The position numbers and the translations under genes were made by a program. Of a stretch of 64,000 nt of DNA, positions 26,655-34,186 are shown one piece after another (the stretch's first letter is position 1; each line of letters opens with the position of its first letter). This DNA is from an uncultured Eubacterium sp. (lineage in GTDB: Bacteria; Bacillota; Clostridia; Lachnospirales; Lachnospiraceae): positions 33,561 to 97,560 of the forward strand of contig CAJTRZ010000009.1 of NCBI GenBank assembly GCA_910578975.1, read 5' to 3'. Below the pieces are notes generated by a model. That model did no database searches. It was not told the origin of the DNA and saw only the letters and a list, made by a program, of their open reading frames with translations.

Positions 26655-27227
26655 CTAACCCATAATATTTTCTTTCATCTTTTTTAGTGAACGGTTATAC
26701 TTTGATAAAACTGTAGATAATGGCAATCCTGTTATCTCTGCTATCTCTCTATGTTTTAACCCATTAATCATATGTAATACAACAATGGTTCTCTCCTGCT
26801 CTCCTAAAACACTGAACGCATAATTTAATAACATCTTGTTTTCTACATTATTCGTTTCATTTGTTGCAACGGACAAACCTTCTGAAACATAATTTTCTAC
26901 CTCCCCAAAGTCCGTTGCTCTGTTTTTGCCATACTTTCTGACAAAATCCAAATATTGATTTTTTGCTATGGCACACATCCAAGTCATTGGGGTACCCTGC
27001 TTTTTATACAAATGACTTCCATTACGAATTTTAATATATGTATTTTGCAGTAAATCTTCTGCATCTTCTTTATTCTTCGTTAATGATAATAAAAAGCCAA
27101 AAAGTTCTTTATAGCTGGCATAATACAATTCTGTAAATGCATTATCATCACCTGATGCAATCTTTTCAAACCAATCTTCATTAATTTTACTGTTTGCACT
27201 CTGTTTGCTTTTTTGTTCTTTTTTCAT
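26655..27227 (-). CDS. ECF-type RNA polymerase sigma factor
   Basis: 190 residues with sigma region 2 (about 25-95, AFTELYYASYKELFGFLLSLT, then EDAEDLLQNTYIKI and TWMCAIAKNQYLDFVR). A 35-residue linker precedes region 4 (about 130-185, LGEQERTIVVLHMINGLKHREIAEITGLPLSTVLSKYNRSLKKM). There is no region 1 or 3, so it is ECF. It directs RNA polymerase to a small regulon and is probably held by the RsgI-like protein encoded next. The upstream gap has TTGACG and AT-rich -10-like boxes but no convincing autoregulated ECF promoter. Confidence 0.92.
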   Translation of the reverse strand: MKKEQKSKQSANSKINEDWFEKIASGDDNAFTELYYASYKELFGFLLSLTKNKEDAEDLLQNTYIKIRNGSHLYKKQGTPMTWMCAIAKNQYLDFVRKYGKNRATDFGEVENYVSEGLSVATNETNNVENKMLLNYAFSVLGEQERTIVVLHMINGLKHREIAEITGLPLSTVLSKYNRSLKKMKENIMG

Positions 27228-27448
27228 ATGTTTGTCCTACTCTTTGTTTTTTCTTATACTATACTACAATTTATACAGTATTTCGTCAAACATATATTAA
27301 AACGCAGAATTTTTTCTTTTATTGCAAATCACATGTTTTTTATTTTGTTCTACTCATTATACGATTACTTTATTATTTTTATTGCAAAAGAAGAAAAAAG
27401 AAATAAGCAAACTTTATTTATTGCTTTTTTTTGCCGCAATAACAACTT

Positions 27449-27493
27449 CAAAAGATAAGCATATAGATGAATCATCCATATGCCTATCTTTTG
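27449..27493 (-). terminator. hairpin after the 163-residue secreted protein gene
   Basis: Long imperfect stem CAAAAGATA-GCATAT/ATATGC-TATCTTTTG with an ATG-AAT-CAT tip, 9 bases after the stop. The U-tract is short. The rest of the gap to the sigma gene is AT-rich with no gene that I can support. Confidence 0.65.
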
Positions 27494-27502
27494 ATATTCT
27501 TT

Positions 27503-27994
27503 CTATTTTCTTTTCACTTTACTCCATTGTCCATAGTAAATCTTTCCGGCATTTTTTTTATAAGCCCTAGCCTTAACATAATACCTTCTGCTTTTTTTAA
27601 TCTTTCTTATAACGCAGTTTATATTTTTTACTTTTTTCGTTTTTGCCTTTGTAAACTTGCTGGAATTACTAAATTTAACAATATACCCTGTCGCTCCCTT
27701 TACTGATTTCAAACGAATTTTAGCTGTTTTCTTTTTTATTGTAACTTTTTTAACAGTAGTTCGTCCAACCGTAATTTTTTGTAACGGCGTAGTTGCAATA
27801 GTCATGGTAGTTGGAGTTTTCGAAGTAGTTTTATTTTCTGTTGCTGCGTCAGTAAATATATCTATCCCCCAGCAATCCCCATTTCCCTGGTTCCCGCCAG
27901 AAATCGCTGACACATTATTACTTACAAGTACAATACCAGTAATAGAGATAATAGTAATAACCACAGCCAAAATTATTGGTCTTAATTTTTTCAT
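27503..27994 (-). CDS. Small secreted protein with a Lys-rich fibronectin III-like C-terminus
   Basis: 163 residues. The signal peptide (about 1-30, MKKLRPIILAVVITI...NVSA) is followed by about 50 residues rich in Thr/Asn and then a very basic domain of about 85 residues. That domain has the pattern KIRLKSVKGATGYIVKFS ... YYVKARAYK ... YGQWSK. This is the small fibronectin III-like fold found at the end of many Lachnospiraceae surface proteins; the same pattern ends the SGNH protein at 43358-45013. No catalytic motif is seen. It has its own promoter and follows nothing in operon. It may be a wall- or glycan-binding protein; function is unknown. Confidence 0.7.
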   Translation of the reverse strand: MKKLRPIILAVVITIISITGIVLVSNNVSAISGGNQGNGDCWGIDIFTDAATENKTTSKTPTTMTIATTPLQKITVGRTTVKKVTIKKKTAKIRLKSVKGATGYIVKFSNSSKFTKAKTKKVKNINCVIRKIKKSRRYYVKARAYKKNAGKIYYGQWSKVKRK

Positions 27995-28024
27995 TATTTC
28001 CTTCTTTCATATTTAATATAATTT

Positions 28025-28053
28025 ATCATAATGTATTATTGTCTGTTTTTCAA
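28025..28053 (-). promoter_or_regulatory. promoter of the 163-residue secreted protein gene
   Basis: Minus strand TTGAAA (28048-28053), 17-bp spacer, TATGAT (28025-28030), about 30 bp before the start codon. Confidence 0.7.
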
Positions 28054-28117
28054 GATGATAGATTTGGTAATGCTCATGTTTTCTTATTGATTTGAACATC
28101 GTTCTAATTAATAAGGC

Positions 28118-28588
28118 GGGCTGTAAAGAAGAGAAAGTGAAAACTCTCTATCCCCTCCCATAAAATACATTTAAAAATTACATATATAAAAGTTTCCCGA
28201 TGTGTTTTCAACATTCTCTTTCACGTTATCTACTAATTTACATATATTAGTTCTTATTTTTTTATATAAATATGTAATATATTCTTATTTGTCATCAATT
28301 TTAAATGCTTTTACATATATGCTTTGCAGTTTGATAAAAATAGATATGTAATATATTTCTATTTTTTATAAATTTTAAACACTTTTACATTTATATTTTG
28401 CAGTTTGGGCAAAAAATATATGTAATTTATTCTCATTTGTGATGATTTTCCAAAAATTTTACATGTACATTTTAGTAGTTTGACAAAACATATATGTAAT
28501 TTGTTTTTATTTTTCGTGAATTTGGTTGTTTAACAAAAAAGTGTGTGTTAAACAGCATCTCTAACAAAAGTGGATTTTTTTACAGCCC
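28118..28588. repeat. 471-bp non-coding block bounded by a 10-bp inverted repeat
   Basis: GGGCTGTAAA (28118-28127) and TTTACAGCCC (28579-28588) are perfect inverted copies. Between them there is no open frame that I can support, and the 74-bp tandem array occupies the right half. No target-site duplication was recognised. Confidence 0.55.
28272..28540. repeat. tandem repeat, 74-bp period, about 3.6 units
   Basis: Units begin at 28272, 28346, 28420 and 28494, each with ATGTAAT(A/T)T. The spacing is exactly 74 bp three times. Conserved blocks are ATGTAAT at the start, TTTTACAT in the middle, and a TTTGCAGTTTG-like block 20 bases before the next unit (CAGTTTG in units 1-2, AGTTTG in unit 3). 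At each junction TTACAT...ATGTAA forms an imperfect inverted repeat around that block. Units diverge by roughly a quarter; the fourth is partial. Confidence 0.85.
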
Positions 28589-28590
28589 CA

Positions 28591-28648
28591 TATAATAAAA
28601 AGAACATAGGATTGTGCTTGCACAAAATCCCATGTTCTTTTTATTATA
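28591..28648 (-). terminator. ilvC terminator
   Basis: Long stem TATAATAAAAAGAACAT paired with ATGTTCTTTTTATTATA, with an inner GGATT/AATCC and a GTGCTTGCAC tip. It lies 30 bases after the ilvC stop and can act in both directions. Confidence 0.85.
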
Positions 28649-28678
28649 TTAAGCATTCGCTTGAAAAAAGCTTTTCGC

Positions 28679-29704
28679 TTAGTTGTTGATTAATTTTCCA
28701 CTTTCATCATTCCAGCTGTAAAGTTTTCTGATTTCTTCTCCAACCTTTTCTGCCGGATGTTCTGAAGCAATCTTTCTCATAGCCTTAAAATGTACCTGAC
28801 GTCCACCTTCTGACATATCAAGTAAGAATTCTTTCGCAAATGAACCATCCTGAATGTCTGCAAGAACTTTCTTCATAGCTTTCTTTGTCTCTTCTGTAAT
28901 AACCTTTGGTCCTGTGATATAATCACCATATTCTGCTGTGTTTGAGATTGAGTATCTCATTCCTGCAAAACCTGACTGATAAATAAGATCAACGATTAAC
29001 TTCATTTCATGAATACACTCAAAGTATGCATTTCTTGGATCATATCCTGCTTCTGTCAATGTTTCAAAACCTGCCTGCATAAGTGCACAAACACCACCAC
29101 AAAGTACTGCCTGCTCACCAAAAAGGTCTGTTTCAGTTTCTGTTCTAAATGTTGTTTCAAGAACACCAGCTCTAGCTCCACCGATAGCTAATGCATATGC
29201 AAGTGCCATATCAAGAGCCTTTCCTGTAGCATCCTGCTCTACAGCTACTAAACAAGGAACGCCCTTTCCTTCCTGATATTCTGAACGAACTGTATGTCCT
29301 GGTCCCTTAGGAGCAATCATAGTAACATCAACATCTGCTGGTGGTACAATACATCCATAATGAATGTTGAAACCATGAGCAAACATTAACATATTTCCTG
29401 CTTCAAGGTTTGGCTCGATATCATTCTTGTACATATCTGCCTGTTTCTCATCATTGATAAGAATCATAATAATATCAGCTTTCTTAGCTGCTTCAGCTGT
29501 AGTATAAACTTCAAATCCCTGAGCTTCTGCTTTTGCCCATGATTTACTACCTTCATATAAACCAATGATAACGTTGCATCCTGATTCTTTTGCATTTAAT
29601 GCATGTGCATGACCCTGGCTACCATAACCGATAACTGCAATAGTCTTGCCTTCTAATAATGAAAGATTACAATCTTCCTGATAATAGATTTTTGCTTCTG
29701 ACAT
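28679..29704 (-). CDS. ilvC: Ketol-acid reductoisomerase (NADP+)
   Basis: Second common enzyme of valine/isoleucine synthesis: isomerises and reduces acetolactate or acetohydroxybutyrate. I use the ATG at 29702-29704, eight bases after GGAGG; that site lies inside the longer frame's first codons. This gives 341 residues, a class I (short) enzyme. The nucleotide fold begins at VIGYGSQGHAHALN (about 20-33). APKGPGHTVRSEY, the metal-binding region TETDLFGEQAVLCGG and CIHEMKLIVDLIY follow. It sits 62 bp after ilvN and shares its promoter. No ilvB or ilvD is in the window. Confidence 0.97.
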   Translation of the reverse strand: MSEAKIYYQEDCNLSLLEGKTIAVIGYGSQGHAHALNAKESGCNVIIGLYEGSKSWAKAEAQGFEVYTTAEAAKKADIIMILINDEKQADMYKNDIEPNLEAGNMLMFAHGFNIHYGCIVPPADVDVTMIAPKGPGHTVRSEYQEGKGVPCLVAVEQDATGKALDMALAYALAIGGARAGVLETTFRTETETDLFGEQAVLCGGVCALMQAGFETLTEAGYDPRNAYFECIHEMKLIVDLIYQSGFAGMRYSISNTAEYGDYITGPKVITEETKKAMKKVLADIQDGSFAKEFLLDMSEGGRQVHFKAMRKIASEHPAEKVGEEIRKLYSWNDESGKLINN

Positions 29705-29766
29705 TTTCGTTGCCTCCATTTGTAATTTAATTTATATTCATATGGCTGTGCCATATAATAATCTTT

Positions 29767-30249
29767 TTATTTTTCGCCTCTTGCAAGACCTGTAATACCT
29801 GTTCTTACAAGTTCCAGTATCTGATAATCTTCTAACAAGCTCAAAAATGCTGATAATTTTGACTGACTTCCTGTAATTTCAATCATTACGCTGTCTTTTG
29901 CAACGTCAACAATATTAGCACGGAATATTTCAGTCATAGCCATAATCTGCTGTCTCTGTGCAGCATCTACCTGAATTTTTACTAAAATAAGCTCTCTGGT
30001 TACTGAATTAGAAGCCTCAAGTACATCTACTCTCTTGACATCTTCTAACTTAGTAATCTGTTTAATTATCTGTTCTAATATAGCATCATCGCCTGTTACA
30101 ACGATAGTCATTCTTGAATATAATGGATTCTCTGTTTCACCAACAGTTAAACTATCAATGTTATAACCTCTTCTGCTGAATAGTCCAGCAATTCTGTTTA
30201 ATACACCTGATGTATTGTCAACTAATACTGATAAAACTTTCTTATTCAT
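29767..30249 (-). CDS. ilvN: Acetolactate synthase small (regulatory) subunit
   Basis: 160 residues from the ATG at 30247-30249, which follows GAGG at good spacing; a longer frame begins at TTG and includes that ribosome site. An N-terminal ACT domain (NTSGVLNRIAGLFSRRGYNIDSL) binds valine for feedback control. The C-terminal half activates the catalytic subunit. The large subunit IlvB is not adjacent, which is unusual because ilvB usually precedes ilvN. The transcript continues to ilvC. Confidence 0.96.
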   Translation of the reverse strand: MNKKVLSVLVDNTSGVLNRIAGLFSRRGYNIDSLTVGETENPLYSRMTIVVTGDDAILEQIIKQITKLEDVKRVDVLEASNSVTRELILVKIQVDAAQRQQIMAMTEIFRANIVDVAKDSVMIEITGSQSKLSAFLSLLEDYQILELVRTGITGLARGEK

Positions 30250-30283
30250 ATGTATTTCCTCTTTTCTCAATCTCTAGTATTTT

Positions 30284-30311
30284 ATCTTACCACATATGGG
30301 ATTTTTGTCAA
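30284..30311 (-). promoter_or_regulatory. promoter of ilvN-ilvC
   Basis: Minus strand TTGACA (30306-30311), 16-bp spacer, TAAGAT (30284-30289) preceded by TGG (extended -10). The leader would be only about 28 nt, so no T-box or attenuator fits. Confidence 0.75.
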
Positions 30312-30344
30312 TAAATATAGGCTACTTTTTCTGTCCCCACAATT

Positions 30345-30477
30345 AAAGCCACGCCACCTCGACTTCGCTTCGCTTCGTCTCGGTCGCGGCATTCGCCGCA
30401 TATAAACAAAAAACAAGAGAACTCTTTTGAAACTAGCTCCAAAAGAGTTCTCTTGTTTTTTGTTTATGCGTGGCTTT
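30345..30477. repeat. structured multi-arm palindrome between ilvN and tRNA-Thr
   Basis: Outer stem AAAGCCACGC (30345-30354) with GCGTGGCTTT (30468-30477). Inside are a CGAC...GTCTCG arm with TTCGCTTCGC repeats, a small GCGGC-ATTC-GCCGC hairpin (30386-30399), and a perfect 28-bp long arm (30402-30429 with 30440-30467) with a 10-nt loop. The plan matches repeat copies A-D but the sequence is unrelated. Confidence 0.8.
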
Positions 30478-30490
30478 ATTGCTACGCGCA

Positions 30491-30563
30491 AGCTGCTAAC
30501 GGGATTTGAACCCGTGGCCTCCGCCTTACCAAGGCGACGCTCTACCTCCTGAGCCATAGCAGC
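30491..30563 (-). tRNA. tRNA-Thr (GGT anticodon)
   Basis: 73 nt. Acceptor GCTGCTA/TAGCAGC, D-stem GCTC, anticodon loop TTGGTAA, T-loop GTTCAAATC. GGT reads ACC/ACU. CCA is not encoded. Confidence 0.96.
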
Positions 30564-30581
30564 CTGTCAAACGACCTTAAA

Positions 30582-30610
30582 ATCATACCATAACAAGTAC
30601 TTTTTTGCAA
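30582..30610 (-). promoter_or_regulatory. promoter of tRNA-Thr
   Basis: Minus strand TTGCAA (30605-30610), 17-bp spacer, TATGAT (30582-30587), 18 bp before the tRNA. Confidence 0.75.
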
Positions 30611-30648
30611 GATTTCAGCAGACAAAAAATACATTTAAACTTATTGAA

Positions 30649-32799
30649 TTACTTTACTAATTTCAACATAACTCGAAAAGCTATTGTCCTTGGTGTCTCC
30701 ATTCCTTCAAACTGTATTACATATGCACTATTCTCTTCATCTCTTTTTAGAACAGTTCCCTTTCCAAAAATCTTATGTTCTATAATATCTCCCTCAGTTA
30801 TTCTTTCAATTTCCTGACTTGTCAAAAATTTTCTCCTCAAAAGAATATAGTCCTTAGCCTCTTTAATTAATCCTTCATTTGCTTTCTCAACACAATCCAA
30901 TAAATCTTCTTCAATATCTAAAATAAATCTGGAAGGATACCTCGGTGTTCTATCAAAATTATACCCCTCTGCCTCTGTAATGTATAATTGCTTTTCTGCT
31001 CTGGTAACCGCTACAAAAGCCAGCCTCCTTTCTTCTTCCATTCCATCCATAGTCTTTATTTTTCTAGACGGAAATACTCCCTCATTCATGCCACATAAAA
31101 ATACATAAGGAAACTCCAATCCCTTTGCTGCATGAACTGTCATTAACTTTACTTTATCAGCAGCATCTGCCACATCCATATTTGAAAATAACGCAATGTG
31201 GTCTAAATAGTGTTCCAATGTACATTCTTCACCACAAGTAGTTTCATACTCATAAACAGACTGTTTTAATTCAGCCAGATTATCCAATCTATCCTGACTT
31301 CCTTCCGTCCGTAACATTCTTTCATATCCGCTGCTGTCTAATATAGAAGATAACAATTCTGAGACTGGTTTCTCATGATACTCTCTAATAAAATTATCAA
31401 TCAGACAGATAAAACTTTTTGCCTTAGTTCCATAAAAAATCTCATTCTCAATATTTGCTTTTAACGCATCAAATAATGTGCATTGATGCCTGTCCGCATA
31501 TTCTGTCAAAAACTCAATTCGCTTTTTTCCTATATTTCTTTTAGGAACATTAACTATCCGTAAAAAAGATAAATCATCCTGATATGCTATCATCCTCAGA
31601 TAAGACAATATGTCTTTTATTTCCATTCTTGCAAAAAACTGTATTCCACTATAAATATTATATGGTACCTTGTATTTCAGAAACGCTTCTTCTACCGCTC
31701 TTGTCACATAATGTGCTCTGTATAATACGGTTATATTACAATAAGCAATTCCCTCTGAATGTAATTTCTGTATCTCCTCTGCTATCCATTCAGCCTCTTT
31801 TTTAGCATTTTTACCATGATAACAGACTACCTTATTCTGAGATTTCAACATTGGAATAAGATCTTTCTTTATACGATGTGCATTATTAGAAATCAGCGAA
31901 TTTGCCACAGACAATATCTCCGGTGTAGAACGATAGTTTTTCATCATCATAATTGTTTTCGTATCTGGAAAGTTCTTATGAAAATCAAGAAGATAATTTA
32001 CATTCGCTCCTCTCCATGTATAAATCGTCTGGTCGGTATCTCCCACAACAAACAAATTCTTATGATAATCACACAACACGCACATGAGTTCATACTGTAA
32101 TGCATCAATATCCTGAAATTCATCAATCATAATATATTCAAGACGTTTCTGCCATTTTAATTTAATATCCTCATACTCTTTAAAAATGTACAACGAAAAC
32201 TTAATTAAGTCATTGTAATCCAAACCAAAGCATTTCTTCTCCTGATACAGATATCCCAAAAAGATAATGTCTTCCGTGTTCTTTGCACTTTCATATTTAT
32301 CCTGCAACTCTTTCAAAGACATATTAAGCATATCATAATAATAGTCCGGCTTTTTCCACAACTTTTTTATCTCTATCATATCCCTTGCTTTACTAAAAGT
32401 CATATCACGTAGAGTAAGACCTCTCTCTTCATAGATTATCTTCAACATCGCATCAATATCACTATTATCTAAAACAAGAAAACTTTTCGGATAAGAAAGA
32501 ACAGAAATGTCCTCCTGTAACACCGACACACAAAAACCATGAAATGTATTGATATATCCTGTGTCGCTGTCACCTGTTAAGTTATGAATACGCTGACGCA
32601 TCTCACCCGCAGACTTGTTTGTAAATGTGACACACAAGATATTTCCGGGTAAAATTCCAAGTTCATTTACAAGATATGCAAATCTGTATGACAAAGCTCT
32701 GGTCTTACCCGAACCTGCTCCGGCAATCACGCGCACAAAACCCTCTGTAGATGTTACTGCTTCTAATTGTTCCTCATTCAAATTCTCAAAAATATCCAT
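30649..32799 (-). CDS. UvrD/PcrA-family ATP-dependent DNA helicase
   Basis: Superfamily 1A 3'-5' helicase, 716 residues from the ATG at 32797-32799 (GAGGTGG just upstream). The longer frame to 32853 overlaps the promoter and is excluded. Motif order is complete: Q-motif LNEEQLEAV; Walker A AGAGSGKT (about 28); Ia VTFTNKSAGEM; Walker B IMIDEFQDID; III VVGDTDQTIYTWRG; IV-V MTVHAAKGLEFPYVF; VI FVAVTRAEKQLYI. The C-terminal 100 residues are short and end in a small beta domain (IFGKGTVLKRDEEN), like the PcrA C-terminal region. It could be PcrA or a UvrD-like paralogue; repair and fork maintenance are the family roles. It is transcribed alone. Confidence 0.92.
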   Translation of the reverse strand: MDIFENLNEEQLEAVTSTEGFVRVIAGAGSGKTRALSYRFAYLVNELGILPGNILCVTFTNKSAGEMRQRIHNLTGDSDTGYINTFHGFCVSVLQEDISVLSYPKSFLVLDNSDIDAMLKIIYEERGLTLRDMTFSKARDMIEIKKLWKKPDYYYDMLNMSLKELQDKYESAKNTEDIIFLGYLYQEKKCFGLDYNDLIKFSLYIFKEYEDIKLKWQKRLEYIMIDEFQDIDALQYELMCVLCDYHKNLFVVGDTDQTIYTWRGANVNYLLDFHKNFPDTKTIMMMKNYRSTPEILSVANSLISNNAHRIKKDLIPMLKSQNKVVCYHGKNAKKEAEWIAEEIQKLHSEGIAYCNITVLYRAHYVTRAVEEAFLKYKVPYNIYSGIQFFARMEIKDILSYLRMIAYQDDLSFLRIVNVPKRNIGKKRIEFLTEYADRHQCTLFDALKANIENEIFYGTKAKSFICLIDNFIREYHEKPVSELLSSILDSSGYERMLRTEGSQDRLDNLAELKQSVYEYETTCGEECTLEHYLDHIALFSNMDVADAADKVKLMTVHAAKGLEFPYVFLCGMNEGVFPSRKIKTMDGMEEERRLAFVAVTRAEKQLYITEAEGYNFDRTPRYPSRFILDIEEDLLDCVEKANEGLIKEAKDYILLRRKFLTSQEIERITEGDIIEHKIFGKGTVLKRDEENSAYVIQFEGMETPRTIAFRVMLKLVK

Positions 32800-32824
32800 C
32801 AAACCACCTCGAACATTTGTTCTT

Positions 32825-32853
32825 ATTATATCCATTTTGCTAAACTTCGTCAA
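32825..32853 (-). promoter_or_regulatory. promoter of the UvrD/PcrA helicase gene
   Basis: Minus strand TTGACG (32848-32853), 17-bp spacer, TATAAT (32825-32830). It decides the gene start because the upstream in-frame ATG lies inside the promoter. Confidence 0.85.
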
Positions 32854-32882
32854 TTCTTTTTTAGATTGCCATACTTTCTATA

Positions 32883-32912
32883 CAAAAAAAGATGCCCCAT
32901 CGGAACATCTTT
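32883..32912 (-). terminator. terminator after rlmB
   Basis: AAAGATG/CATCTTT stem with an 11-nt loop, followed on the minus strand by TTTTTGTATAG. It ends the cysE-rlmB operon. Confidence 0.85.
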
Positions 32913-32930
32913 CTCACTTATTTCATATAA

Positions 32931-33671
32931 TTAATTTATTCTCTGTCTGACAATCTCATATGCCAATACTCCTGCCGCTACAGATGCATTTAATGAATCA
33001 ATATCTCCAAACATTGGAATGGATGCCACAAAATCACATTTTTCCTTCACCAGACGGCTGACTCCTTTCCCCTCATTTCCAATTACCAAACCTATTGCAC
33101 CTTTCAAGTCCAAATCATACATGGTTGTTCCACCCATATCAGCACAGACAAACCATAACCCTTTATCTTTTAATTCTTCTATCGTTTTCGCAATATTTGT
33201 AACTTTTGCTACTGGTGTATGATTAATTGCCCCGGCAGATGCTTTCACTGCTGTAGCGGTCAATCCTGCTGCTCTGTGTTTTGGAATAATCACTCCGTGA
33301 GCCCCTGCAAGATTTGCTGTTCTGATAATCGCCCCAAGATTATGTGGATCCTCAATATCATCTAGAATTACTACGAAAGGTGATTCGCCCTTTTCTTCTG
33401 CTTTTTTTAGAATATCTTCCACAGACGCATATTCGTAGGCTGCAATATATGCAATCACGCCCTGATGCTTTCCAGTTTCTGACATTTGCTCTAAACGTTC
33501 TTTCTTCACATATTGAATTACCGTATCATGTTTTTTTGCCTCTCGCAATATTGTGTTCATAGAACCTTCTTTGCAATGTTCTAAAACAAATAACTTATCT
33601 ACTGTCTTTCCTGCCCGGAAAGCCTCTATCACAGCATTTCTTCCCTCTATGACAAATTCTTCGTATCTCAC
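32931..33671 (-). CDS. rlmB: 23S rRNA (guanosine-2'-O)-methyltransferase RlmB
   Basis: SpoU-family methyltransferase, 246 residues. An N-terminal L30e-like RNA-binding domain (YEEFVIEGRNAVIEAFR) is followed by the knotted SAM domain with the three SpoU motifs: DPHNLGAIIRTANLAGAHGV, GNEGKGVS, and IPMFGDIDSLNASVAAGVL. It methylates G2251 (E. coli numbering) in the peptidyl-transferase loop. The start codon is GTG with GAGG upstream. It is last in the cysE-cysS-mrnC-rlmB cluster, an order conserved in B. subtilis and Clostridia. Confidence 0.94.
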   Translation of the reverse strand: MRYEEFVIEGRNAVIEAFRAGKTVDKLFVLEHCKEGSMNTILREAKKHDTVIQYVKKERLEQMSETGKHQGVIAYIAAYEYASVEDILKKAEEKGESPFVVILDDIEDPHNLGAIIRTANLAGAHGVIIPKHRAAGLTATAVKASAGAINHTPVAKVTNIAKTIEELKDKGLWFVCADMGGTTMYDLDLKGAIGLVIGNEGKGVSRLVKEKCDFVASIPMFGDIDSLNASVAAGVLAYEIVRQRIN

Positions 33672-33747
33672 AATTTACCTCATTTTCTCTATTTTAAAAA
33701 ATAAACTCCTGTACTGTTCTTACCGATATGTTTCTAACACAGCATAA

Positions 33748-34182
33748 TTATTTATCCACTTGAAAGTACGTAATACCTTTCTTAATTAATTCCATCATTC
33801 TCTCTGACTGTTCCGTCAGATAAAGCCATCCCATTAATGCCTCAAAACCCGTTGCTGTCCGGTAATCAGACATGGAGGCATTCTTTGCTCTTGTGACAGC
33901 TTTTGCATTTCTCCCACGTTTATATATTCTTACCTCTTCTTCCGTCAAATCATCTTCAATCAGATGAATCATCTTCGCCTGTGACTCTGCCTTAACCAGA
34001 TTTGAAGCAGCCTTATGTATCTTGTTCACCTGTCTGTTTGCCTCATCAACAATTACTGTGCGAACAACAATCTCATAAATGCCATCACCTATATATGCCA
34101 GTGTTAACGGAGAATAATCTGTAATATTAATCTCTCCCAAATCCATATTTTGTTTTATAATATTAAACAAATCTTTTTCCAT
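33748..34182 (-). CDS. mrnC: Mini-ribonuclease III
   Basis: 144 residues: an RNase III catalytic domain without the dsRNA-binding domain. The signature LAYIGDGIYEIVVR holds the catalytic acidic residue, and GRNAKAVTRAKNASMSDYRTA and GFEALMGWLYL complete the family pattern. B. subtilis MrnC trims 23S rRNA precursor ends. It starts 4 bp after cysS (TGA then ATG), so translation is coupled, and rlmB, another 23S maturation enzyme, follows. Confidence 0.95.
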   Translation of the reverse strand: MEKDLFNIIKQNMDLGEINITDYSPLTLAYIGDGIYEIVVRTVIVDEANRQVNKIHKAASNLVKAESQAKMIHLIEDDLTEEEVRIYKRGRNAKAVTRAKNASMSDYRTATGFEALMGWLYLTEQSERMMELIKKGITYFQVDK

Positions 34183-34186
34183 TCAT

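Noticed and set aside
27194..27706. Several short plus-strand frames rich in Phe and Tyr
   Set aside because: Shadows of AT-rich intergenic DNA and of the secreted-protein gene; compositional artefacts.
28272..28540. Regular repeats considered as a CRISPR array
   Set aside because: The 74-bp unit is repeated along its whole length with gradual divergence; there are no identical short repeats with unique spacers and no cas genes.
30282..30557. Open frame of 91 codons on the minus strand beginning MAQEVERRLGKAEATG
   Set aside because: It is the translation of tRNA-Thr and the adjacent palindrome; this peptide is a well-known false product of tRNA sequence.
32800..32853. 18-codon N-terminal extension of the UvrD/PcrA helicase
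   Set aside because: It overlaps a strong TTGACG-17-TATAAT promoter, and the downstream ATG has a good ribosome site.
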